Assembly (NCBI RefSeq): GCF_050459865.1
Contig: NZ_JBCMNM010000073.1
Location: 1-32,187 of the forward strand
Source: Rummeliibacillus pycnus_B
GTDB taxonomy: Bacteria > Bacillota > Bacilli > Bacillales_A > Planococcaceae
DNA length: 32,187 nt
Reading direction: 5' to 3'
A program made the position numbers and the translations under genes. Shown here piece after piece: positions 25,551 to 32,187 of the stretch (positions are counted from its first letter, which is position 1; each line of letters opens with the position of its first letter). The notes under the pieces are model-generated. The model was not told where the DNA came from and made no database searches. It saw only the letters and a program-made list of their open reading frames with translations.

Positions 25551-26387
25551 TTATTTTTGAACTGGTGTAGCTTTTTTCACTTCTACAGAGACTAAGATTG
25601 CATTTGCTTTATTAGAAGTAGCATCCTTTGCAGTGTAAACAATTGTGTAAGTTCCAGCTACTGTTGTGTCGATTTTTTCAACTGTTTTACCTTCTGAATT
25701 AGTAATAGAAGAAGCTACTTCAATACTATTACCTAGATGATCTTTTGCAGTTACGGTCGGTGCAGTAAAAGCTTGGCCATTATTAATTTTATAAACAGTT
25801 TTACCTGTTTCCAAAATGATTACTGGAGAAGTTTTGTCGACTACAACTTTACCTTTTTTGAATTCTACTTGTACTCCATTTAATTCGTAGATTCCGTTTG
25901 CTAATACTCCATTAACGTAGTATTTTCCATTTGGCATTGCACAGTGAATCTTTTTACCATTTGCGAATAGTACATTGTGATATTCCCCAGTAAATGGTTT
26001 ACCTTCCTTGTAGAACTTGTTGTGAAGTTCTCCAGTGAACGGTTTTCCTTGTTTGTAGTAAACACCTTTTACAGTAGCAGTAGCTTTAACGCCTTTTTTG
26101 TAATAAGTTTTCGTTACTACTCCAGTAAATAATGTACCGTCTTTGTAATATTTACCTTTGTAAACGCCAGTAAATTTTTTGCCGTTTTTATAAAGTACAG
26201 ATTGATAAGTTTTGAATCCTGCAATTAATTTATGACTTTTAGCATTAATTAGCTTGCCATGAGATACTTTGTAAGTAGTTTTTGCTGACGCAGTTGTATC
26301 AACAGCTACAACCGCAGAGGTAATTACAGATGCGCCTAAAGCAAATGCAGTGGCAGATTTAATTAATTTTTGTTTGTAGTTTTTCAT
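25551..26387 (-). CDS. Small secreted surface protein, paralogue of the 862-residue protein
   Basis: 278 residues, built like the N-terminal third of the neighbouring surface protein: the same signal peptide (KSATAFALGASVITSAV), the same TASAKTTYKV junction, eight YKxGKxFTG-type repeats and one Ig-like domain after DKTSPVIILE, ending soon after. There are two close ATGs. The second, at 26387, is chosen because AAAGGAG is then spaced as in the paralogue and MKNYKQK aligns with MTNYKMK. One repeat is altered (LFANGKKIHCAM) and carries the only cysteine. The chain ends cleanly with its own terminator, so it is probably a functional short wall protein from tandem duplication rather than a truncated pseudogene. 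Its function is unknown; it may be a wall-anchoring or S-layer accessory protein. Confidence 0.85.
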   Translation of the reverse strand: MKNYKQKLIKSATAFALGASVITSAVVAVDTTASAKTTYKVSHGKLINAKSHKLIAGFKTYQSVLYKNGKKFTGVYKGKYYKDGTLFTGVVTKTYYKKGVKATATVKGVYYKQGKPFTGELHNKFYKEGKPFTGEYHNVLFANGKKIHCAMPNGKYYVNGVLANGIYELNGVQVEFKKGKVVVDKTSPVIILETGKTVYKINNGQAFTAPTVTAKDHLGNSIEVASSITNSEGKTVEKIDTTVAGTYTIVYTAKDATSNKANAILVSVEVKKATPVQK

Positions 26388-26480
26388 ATTCATTTCTCCT
26401 TTAAATGTTAAATGTACTAGGATTACCTTGTTGTATAATTCATTTGTTTATATTCCATATTTCCCCTTAAGTAATCCTAT
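26388..26480 (-). promoter_or_regulatory. Structured 5' leader of the small surface-protein gene
   Basis: Read as RNA: UAGGAUUACUU (complement of 26469-26479) pairs with AGGUAAUCCUA preceded by A (complement of 26418-26429), eleven pairs with one G-U. GGGGAAAUAUGGAAUAU (26450-26466) follows the 5' arm. TATATT lies about five bases upstream. The layout matches the leader at 24356-24450, with paired bases changed but pairing kept. The remaining 26481-26780 is AT-rich upstream sequence with no gene. Confidence 0.6.
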
Positions 26481-26791
26481 CAAATATAGTAGCACAAAAT
26501 TTTACCATTTTTCTTTACAAATAGCGTTTTATTATTAAAAGTACATTTGGAATATTTTAATACTATTATTTTTATATATTTTAAATTAATAAATTGTATC
26601 GTTTTATTTAAAGATATTACAAACTTAATTATCTTACACCTTATATGTCAAAAGTATTACTTATACCTTAAATTCCTGTTAAATATTACCCTCATTAGTT
26701 TTTTCACTATAGTTTTGTGTTTTAATTATTAGAAGAGAACGAATTATTCTAAGGATAATTAATACTTAACTAGCTAAAGGAGTCATTTACA

Positions 26792-28420
26792 TTGAACAAA
26801 CTGTCTACAGAAAGTTTGACAGAACAGATTGCAAATCAAGTGATACAACACAAAGAGACAATTCCCAGTAAAAAAAGTTATCTTCAACTCTCCAATTTAT
26901 TCGAACAATTAGAACAACCAAAGAAAGCAGTAAACGTTTTACACGAAGGTCTTCAAGTTTATCCAACAAGTATTCAATTGCATCAAGCTCTATGGACTTT
27001 ATACACTAAACGTAAAGCAAAAAAAGAAAAGATTTTGCATTTGCCAAGAACATTAAAAAGACGCTTTGTAAAAAGACCCATTATATTTTTTGATCAATTA
27101 CAAAATACATTACTCAAAAATAATCAATTGGAAACATTCCTATCCATCTCTAAAATGCAATTACAGCAAAATCCTCAGCAAATTGAATTACAAAATAAAG
27201 TAATACAGCATTTATTGAGTATCGGTCAATTTGAAGAAGCTATTCCTTATCTCGAAACCCTTAAAACTTTGGAAAAAAATCCAAAGCAGCTCGTCAAAAT
27301 AAATATGCAAATCGGCATGGTTAACATGCTATTTGGTCATTTTGATGAAGCAGAAAAATACTTCTCATACTGCCAGAAAGAGTTTGCCGATATTCTCCCT
27401 GAAATATATCCTAATAGCTATGAAAAACTAGTTATTTTCAATAACGGTGAAAGCTCAATCGAATTTTATAAATACATATATCCAACAAAACATGTTGTTG
27501 CAACCTTTGATGCAATCGACAAAACAGATTCGGGAAAACCTTTTGCTTTTAAGGTTTTGAAAAAGAAAGCCGTCGATTTAATTTCTCTTAGACGTGGTCA
27601 CATGCAAAATTATCATCAAGATATATCAAGAGAAGAATATTTCCAAGCTATTGAAAAGTTAGTACCTTTTTATGAAAAAAGATTTGCATATGGTACTAGT
27701 CTAGGTGGATATAATGCTTTGTTTCTAGGTTCCATGATTCCAGATTGCCAAATACTATCCTTTGCCCCTAGAAATCCAGCTCATCCAATTTACGGTACGA
27801 AAGAAAGAAAATACACTAAGTTTGTACATCCAGTATCACATCCTATAAATAAAGAGATTCAACCTATAATTTGTTTTGATCCAAAAGACACAATAGACAA
27901 CCCTTATACTACAAAAGAAATTATGCAATCCTATCCAAATGGGATTTATAAACACTTCGATTATGCCGGTCATCGTGTCCCAACGTATTTACGTGAAACA
28001 GGGGAATTAAAAGAGATTGTCTCATCATTTTTGGAAGAAAAACCATTTCCAGATTACGATCATAAACTACGGAGTAAATCTGCTGAATATCATCGTGTCT
28101 TAGGAATTCACTGTCGGAGACATAACAAATTGCGTTGGGCTTTAGAATTAGCAAACAAATCTATAGAGATAGCACCAAAATATGACCGTTCACTAGCTCT
28201 TCGTATTGAGATTTTATTAAAACTAAAACAATTTGATGAATGCATTACTTATGCCAACGAAGCAATACAATTACACCCAAAATCAGCTAGGTTTTATATC
28301 CTATTAGCAGATGCTTATAAAGGAAAAGGTAATACAAATAAAGCTGTAGAAGTTCTAGAATCAGCTTCTAAAAAAGTGCAATCCATTAAGCTAAAAGAGA
28401 AACTTGCTACTTTAAAGTAA
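26792..28420 (+). CDS. TPR - alpha/beta hydrolase-like - TPR protein
   Basis: 542 residues with no signal peptide or membrane segment, so probably cytosolic. The start is a TTG, with AAAGGAG nine bases before it. Residues about 1-205 are helical with tetratricopeptide-like repeats (QFEEAIPYLETLKTL, HFDEAEKYFSYC). Residues about 210-415 look like an alpha/beta hydrolase: a strand LVIFNNGESS, the nucleophile-elbow-like YGTSLGGYNALFLG with Ser303, Asp-rich CFDPKDTID near 362-369, and a possible catalytic His394 in YAGHRVP. Residues about 430-540 return to TPR repeats (RWALELANKSIEIAPKYD, ECITYANEAIQLHPKS). Similar hydrolase segments occur in polysaccharide or capsule gene sets, but the substrate is unknown. 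It stands alone beside the surface-protein genes, so a role in wall-polymer or glycan modification is only a guess. Confidence 0.75.
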   Translation: MNKLSTESLTEQIANQVIQHKETIPSKKSYLQLSNLFEQLEQPKKAVNVLHEGLQVYPTSIQLHQALWTLYTKRKAKKEKILHLPRTLKRRFVKRPIIFFDQLQNTLLKNNQLETFLSISKMQLQQNPQQIELQNKVIQHLLSIGQFEEAIPYLETLKTLEKNPKQLVKINMQIGMVNMLFGHFDEAEKYFSYCQKEFADILPEIYPNSYEKLVIFNNGESSIEFYKYIYPTKHVVATFDAIDKTDSGKPFAFKVLKKKAVDLISLRRGHMQNYHQDISREEYFQAIEKLVPFYEKRFAYGTSLGGYNALFLGSMIPDCQILSFAPRNPAHPIYGTKERKYTKFVHPVSHPINKEIQPIICFDPKDTIDNPYTTKEIMQSYPNGIYKHFDYAGHRVPTYLRETGELKEIVSSFLEEKPFPDYDHKLRSKSAEYHRVLGIHCRRHNKLRWALELANKSIEIAPKYDRSLALRIEILLKLKQFDECITYANEAIQLHPKSARFYILLADAYKGKGNTNKAVEVLESASKKVQSIKLKEKLATLK

Positions 28421-28520
28421 AAATATGAGTATATTACTTATTTATAAAATCAATAGCGGTATCTGGCAAACTATTAGAATGTAATTTCTTAGCTTTAATT
28501 CTTATTCATTAATAAAATAA

Positions 28521-28570
28521 AAGAGGTTGTCTCAAGAATGAGTACATGACTCACTTTTGGACAACCTCTT
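28521..28570. terminator. Long hairpin, terminator or mobile-element-type end
   Basis: AAGAGGTTGTC (28521-28531) pairs with GACAACCTCTT (28560-28570). Inside lies TGAGT, ACATG, ACTCA. It is about 100 bases past the TPR protein stop. T-richness is better on the minus side. Sequences of the GAGGTTGTC type recur in Bacillales genomes near terminators and insertion sequence ends. The rest of 28421-28711 holds nothing else. Confidence 0.5.
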
Positions 28571-28711
28571 AATTGAAATATTGCTAAATTGCGCATCTTA
28601 CATTTTATGCAGGGTAAGGATGCTAATAAAAATGTCTATATTATTTAAGGCCTTATTATCCCCTCCCCTTTTTAGATCTATTTTTTATGTATCTTCTATT
28701 ATTTTCCGCAT

Positions 28712-28739
28712 AAAAAAACCATCCTTATAGGAAGGATGG
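28712..28739 (-). terminator. Terminator of the Tim44-like/yxcD operon
   Basis: CCATCCTT (28719-28726) pairs with AAGGATGG (28732-28739). On the minus strand a run of seven Ts follows. It lies nine bases past the stop at 28748. Confidence 0.93.
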
Positions 28740-28747
28740 CCTTTTCA

Positions 28748-29038
28748 TTATTCAACTATTGCAATCATGCCTTGTTCATCATCAATTTCTAGGTGAATAC
28801 TCGCTGCATATGGATCAACATTCATTTCTTCTTGTAGGAATATGCGAATAGCTGCTAACATATTCGCAACTTGATAAATGTCTTTTCTTCCATTGTAGTA
28901 AGCTTCTGCAGAAAAGCCTTCATTATCATCGAAGCAAAGTTCGATTTCTACGTTTTCTGGCATTACATTTATTTGACGAGCATGATAAACACATAAAGCA
29001 TTGATCAAATTATCTTCTGAAACGATTATTGTCTCCAC
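28748..29038 (-). CDS. YxcD-family (DUF2653) small protein
   Basis: 96-residue acidic cytosolic protein, recognised as the YxcD/DUF2653 family from NALCVYHARQ at 13-22, AEAYYNGR and the C-terminal stretch ending HLEIDDEQG. Function is unknown. The start is GTG at 29038, inside the last codons of the upstream gene; GATGAGG is placed before it. The 13-base overlap suggests translational coupling to the membrane protein encoded at 29026-29508. The two probably work together, but what they do is not known. Confidence 0.82.
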   Translation of the reverse strand: METIIVSEDNLINALCVYHARQINVMPENVEIELCFDDNEGFSAEAYYNGRKDIYQVANMLAAIRIFLQEEMNVDPYAASIHLEIDDEQGMIAIVE

Positions 29039-29508
29039 GTGTTACGTTCCTCATCTCTTCGCTTGTTGCGTGTAAACATTTGGAAAATTTTCATTACGAT
29101 CATAATTAATGCTAAAATCGCAATCACATTGATAAGTAGACCAAATAGGTTCCCCATTGCTCCCATATTACCTAACATACCACCAAATAGCATACCTGCT
29201 AAACCACCGACCATCATTCCTTTAAGGAAGCCGCCTTTTTTCGTTGTAGGATTTCCTGTAGTTGTTTTGTTATTTGTTGATTTATTATTGAAACTTGAAT
29301 TTTTGTTATCTTGTGTGTTGCTATTTGTATTTGATTTATTAGTGAATGAATTATTATTTGAACTTCCGTTTGAATTAAATCCACGTTTTCCTGATTTGTA
29401 ACCTTTGGCTTCAGCTGTTATTGTACCTTGATGACTATCCATAACAATGGGGCCAACAGTTGAGAAAGCAAGTGTTGCTGCAAATAATGCAGCTGCAAGT
29501 TTTTTCAA
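29026..29508 (-). CDS. Tim44-like secreted/membrane small protein
   Basis: 160 residues. Signal peptide at 1 to about 34 (MKKLAAALFAATLAFSTVGP, TAEAKG), followed by KGYKSGKRGF, then a long Asn/Ser/Thr/Lys low-complexity linker (about 44-90). A Gly/Met-rich hydrophobic hairpin (KGMMVGGLAGMLFGGMLGN) and a membrane segment (LFGLLINVIAILALIMIVMK) follow, with a basic tail. This is the layout of short Firmicutes proteins often labelled Tim44-like or as possible preprotein translocase components; the label is by weak similarity and no transport role is shown. The start is TTG, with GGAGGG nine bases before it. It overlaps the yxcD-like gene by 13 bases. Confidence 0.8.
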   Translation of the reverse strand: MKKLAAALFAATLAFSTVGPIVMDSHQGTITAEAKGYKSGKRGFNSNGSSNNNSFTNKSNTNSNTQDNKNSSFNNKSTNNKTTTGNPTTKKGGFLKGMMVGGLAGMLFGGMLGNMGAMGNLFGLLINVIAILALIMIVMKIFQMFTRNKRRDEERNTWRQ

Positions 29509-29629
29509 TTAAAATACCCTCCGTTAATAAATAATGTTTTTTAACTTACTATTATATTATCATCTCACCGAAGATTAATAAAATGAAACGCAAGGGATTT
29601 CAGATTTATTCTTTCTCATTCGACACAAT

Positions 29630-30610
29630 TTATAGTTTTTGATTCTTCATCGCTATTACTAAGTCATTAGATTGTGAGATAAACGAAGTCATCTCAGTAG
29701 ATAAAAAGAATTTATCTTGCGCAAAGGAATATAATTCTTCAATCTTCTCTATAGAACCAGTAGATGTTTCAGCAATGGATTCTAATTCTTGACGGAATGC
29801 TACAATCTCATTCATCGCTGCATCCGTTGCGTGATTAATACTTGACATGCTATTGAATAACTCGCTTTCAGAAGCAGAAATTTTTTCAAAAAAATCACTT
29901 GTATAACGTGTCATTTCTTGCGTTTTTGCAACATCTTCAGATTTTTCCCTAATGTCTTTAGCTAAAAGCTCAACTTTTTGTGTGATTTCTTGTACTTTTT
30001 TATTGATGTCAACAAGCGCACTTTTACTTTGCTCAGCAAGTTTTCGAACTTCTTGTGCAACAACAGAGAATCCTTTCCCATGTTCACCTGCTCTTGCCGC
30101 TTCGATTGATGCATTTAATGCGAGCAAGTTTGTTTGATCTGCAATATCGCCAATCATTTTCGTAATTTGAGTAATGGCGTTCGTTTCTTTTTGCACATCT
30201 TCAATAGAGACTTCGAAACCTTCAAATACATTTTTGACATAATCCATTTGCTGATCTAGTTTGTCCATATTCTGATTGCCCTCAATAACAAGTTGAATAT
30301 TCTTTTCTCCTTGTTCTTCAACAGCAGAAGTAATTGAATGAATATTTTCTGTTTCGGTAACTATTCTTTGAAGATTATCATTAGATGACAGGATTGATTG
30401 TCTTTCATCTTCTAATGCGTTTTTTATCTCTGTAATTCTCTCGATAAATACACTATCGCCCTTTGCATTTTTTTCATTTGATTTTTTTAATAAAGCCATT
30501 AAATCCTCAAGTCCAGTAATCACTTTTTCCTTTTCTTCTACTGTTAATCCTTCAATTTCCTTAACAACTTGCACTTCATCTACCGGTTGTTTAAATAGTC
30601 TTTCGAACAT
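29630..30610 (-). CDS. Cytosolic methyl-accepting chemotaxis-type receptor
   Basis: 326 residues with no membrane segment, signal peptide or HAMP domain. An acidic/basic helical N-terminus (about 1-95) is followed by a chemoreceptor signalling domain with the canonical tip NASIEAARAGEHGKGFSVVA at about 168-187. The adaptation coiled coils are shorter than in the two transmembrane receptors here. It begins three bases after the stop of the FIST gene, and its RBS AAGGAGG lies within the last FIST codons, so the two are one translationally coupled operon. The likely job is to pass a signal sensed by the FIST protein to CheA/CheW or another kinase; that is inference from the coupling and from known FIST-receptor associations. 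No clear terminator was seen after it. Confidence 0.9.
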   Translation of the reverse strand: MFERLFKQPVDEVQVVKEIEGLTVEEKEKVITGLEDLMALLKKSNEKNAKGDSVFIERITEIKNALEDERQSILSSNDNLQRIVTETENIHSITSAVEEQGEKNIQLVIEGNQNMDKLDQQMDYVKNVFEGFEVSIEDVQKETNAITQITKMIGDIADQTNLLALNASIEAARAGEHGKGFSVVAQEVRKLAEQSKSALVDINKKVQEITQKVELLAKDIREKSEDVAKTQEMTRYTSDFFEKISASESELFNSMSSINHATDAAMNEIVAFRQELESIAETSTGSIEKIEELYSFAQDKFFLSTEMTSFISQSNDLVIAMKNQKL

Positions 30611-30613
30611 AAT

Positions 30614-31756
30614 CTATCTTCCTCCTTTTTCTCCAAAACCTAATAATACAAGTGTTTGATTAATTAATGATTTATTTAATTGTTCGCCATAGCTACAAAA
30701 GCCAACTAAATTAGGTAATTGTGAAAGCTGTCTGTTTAGCGCTGGGAACAATTGCTGATTTTGAAATTGTAGTTTTCGTAAAATACAGTTACATGCTAGT
30801 ACACCTTCAATTTTCGAAAACTGAGAAGTAAATTGTTGTATTGTGCTTTCTAATGTTTTGACAGGATCCATTGGTTCTAAAATTTCTACTATAGAATCCA
30901 AAAATACTTGGCAATAAAACTGGATAGCCCCATCTGATAAAATTTGGAATGGTGATGCGATAAAGATTTCATCATTGAATCGTCGACCAATTGGATTGGT
31001 CATAAAATAATTAGGTAAATCAGCTTCAGAAACACCAAGTTTTTTTGCATAAACTGTAGCAGCACGTTGTCCATCCATTTCATAAACAATACGTGATTCT
31101 GTATCCACCTTTGTTATTTTCATCGTCTTTCCTGTGCTTCTAAAAATATTTTCCTTAATTACACTGAATTCAATTGCTGGTTTCATAAAAATGACAATCC
31201 CACCAACACTTGAAATATAATTATTTACACTTACATAAGTAGCTTCAAATTTCGCATCATCCCCAGCTGTTCCACCGAAAAACGGAAAACCATCCTTATC
31301 AAAAATAGAATTTACTATCGATAACATTTTTTCTTCCGCACCGATTAAGCCGTTTGGAAAAACGAGTCCGATTCCTTCTTTTTCAGGCTGCTTACTTGAT
31401 GTTTGAATTCCTACTTCTTGTGCTGCAGTTTTCAATTGTTGACGTACAAATACAGGATACTTCCCGATATCGTCCATTAAGATTGCCTTTATTTGCCCAA
31501 AGTCTTGTGAAAAACTAATGGCTGATAGTCCAGAGTCTTGAAAACCCTTGGGTCCTATTTCGCCAGTGGTTGTTAATCCTACAACTTGTGCTGAAGAATA
31601 TTGATCATTAAATAATTTTGAAACCTCTTCAAATGAATAGACTGTACTTGAAAAAAAGAGTACAAGTGCTGGGGAAGGATGTAATTGATCCGTTATTTCC
31701 TGAATAGCTGCTTCAACATCATGGTGATTACTTGCATAAGTTCGTATCGTATCCAA
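30614..31756 (-). CDS. FIST-domain intracellular sensor protein
   Basis: 380 residues with no signal or membrane segment. FIST_N covers about 27-225 (PALVLFFSSTVYSFEEV, VVGLTTTGEIGPKGF, PFFGGTAGDDAKFE), and FIST_C about 240-370 (AATVYAKKLGV, FMTNPIGR, LVGFCSYGEQ). FIST domains are predicted to bind small ligands such as amino acids and occur with signalling partners. The start is TTG at 31756, with AGGAG eight bases before it. It is the first gene of a two-gene operon with the cytosolic chemoreceptor at 29630-30610. Upstream, 31757-31947 is AT-rich and leads into the repeat at the window end. Confidence 0.9.
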   Translation of the reverse strand: MDTIRTYASNHHDVEAAIQEITDQLHPSPALVLFFSSTVYSFEEVSKLFNDQYSSAQVVGLTTTGEIGPKGFQDSGLSAISFSQDFGQIKAILMDDIGKYPVFVRQQLKTAAQEVGIQTSSKQPEKEGIGLVFPNGLIGAEEKMLSIVNSIFDKDGFPFFGGTAGDDAKFEATYVSVNNYISSVGGIVIFMKPAIEFSVIKENIFRSTGKTMKITKVDTESRIVYEMDGQRAATVYAKKLGVSEADLPNYFMTNPIGRRFNDEIFIASPFQILSDGAIQFYCQVFLDSIVEILEPMDPVKTLESTIQQFTSQFSKIEGVLACNCILRKLQFQNQQLFPALNRQLSQLPNLVGFCSYGEQLNKSLINQTLVLLGFGEKGGR

Positions 31757-31947
31757 TTCTCATTCTCCTATCAGTCAATTAGGCAATAATTATGTATTGT
31801 TAGAATATACTTATTTTTACAAATATCTATTATACCCCTATTATCGACAATGTCAGTGACTTTTTTCATATTTTTACATAAAAAAAATAAGTCTCCAATC
31901 CTACATTAGAGAATCACAATATATTTCGGCACTACGTTTAGGGTAAT

Positions 31948-32187
31948 AAAAAGTGTTTAAATGCAAATAATAATAGTATTAATCTGCTTTATGCATATGT
32001 GGAATTAGCTTCGCTTTCCGCGGGAGAGCGTTGAGCCTCCTCGGGGCAACAGGATGTTGGTCACGGAGTCGTTGCCACAGGACGTGGCGTTCTTAGACTC
32101 CGTTCCTTAATTGCTCTGCGGGGTCTCACCTGTCTCGCTTTCCCGCAGGAGTCTTCGCTAATTCCACTTCAACAAAGATAGCAATAC
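31948..32187 (-). repeat. Filled copy of the modular repeat: 169-bp inverted-repeat core inside an outer repeat
   Basis: The core runs from GTGGAATTAGC (31999-32009) to GCTAATTCCAC (32157-32167), perfect 11-base inverted ends. Its GC-rich interior is much richer than the surroundings (TTTCCGCGGGAGAGCG, GAGCCTCCTCGGGGC, CTGCGGGGTCTCACC, CCCGCAGGAGTC). Its flanks (31948-31986 and 32161-32187) match, inverted, 13545-13583 and 13513-13537, where no core is present. It is non-coding and belongs to the GC-rich intergenic repeats seen in many Bacillaceae and Planococcaceae. Confidence 0.85.

Noticed and set aside
26547..26732. 61-codon plus-strand frame between the small surface protein and the TPR gene
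   Set aside because: It is Ile/Phe/Leu-rich text expected from random AT-rich DNA, without an RBS, overlapping the upstream region of the minus-strand surface-protein gene.
1..32187. tRNA, rRNA, prophage, transposase or defence genes
   Set aside because: None was seen on either strand; the only mobile-like sequences are the short non-coding repeats.

Overview
The window reads as chromosomal DNA of a low-GC, Gram-positive, motile, endospore-former-type member of the Bacillales. It carries DegS/DegU, a TagO/TagA/TagV wall teichoic acid set, AGGAGG ribosome sites, frequent TTG/GTG starts and dense intrinsic terminators. The secreted proteins and the GC-rich intergenic repeats suggest the Planococcaceae side (Lysinibacillus, Rummeliibacillus, Kurthia or relatives). 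That placement is inference from family resemblance, not a database match.

Layout. 1-257: end of an intergenic repeat and the degU terminator. 258-5544: degU and degS (minus), yvyE and the LCP ligase tagV (plus), then tagO (minus), an order close to the degSU-yvyE-yvhJ-tagO neighbourhood of Bacillus subtilis. 5854-15383: a transmembrane chemoreceptor, the branched-chain amino acid carrier BrnQ, a membrane-anchored glutamate-synthase-domain protein, an ACT-domain malic enzyme and a second transmembrane chemoreceptor. 15660-21578: two secreted NlpC/P60 wall endopeptidases, a membrane-anchored trypsin-like protease without a PDZ domain, and the teichoic acid enzyme TagA. 21767-26387: two related secreted surface proteins, 862 and 278 residues, both minus strand. 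26792-31756: a TPR/hydrolase/TPR protein, a coupled Tim44-like plus YxcD pair, and a FIST sensor plus a cytosolic chemoreceptor in one operon. The window ends in another copy of the repeat.

How it fits together. The theme is the cell surface and sensing. TagO and TagA start wall teichoic acid, and TagV would attach it. The NlpC/P60 enzymes cut peptide stems, one behind three evenly spaced WalR half-sites. The two surface proteins carry basic Tyr/Lys-rich repeats that could bind the anionic wall polymer. Three chemoreceptors, one without membrane segments and paired with FIST, feed sensing.

Most notable observations. (1) The two surface-protein genes share a roughly 95-nt 5' leader whose closing helix is kept by base-pair changes between the copies around a conserved loop motif. 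(2) A modular, MITE-like intergenic repeat family is present in filled, short and empty forms. (3) There is an unusual TPR-hydrolase-TPR protein. (4) The FIST/soluble-receptor operon. (5) A clean dyad operator overlaps the promoter of the glutamate-synthase gene.
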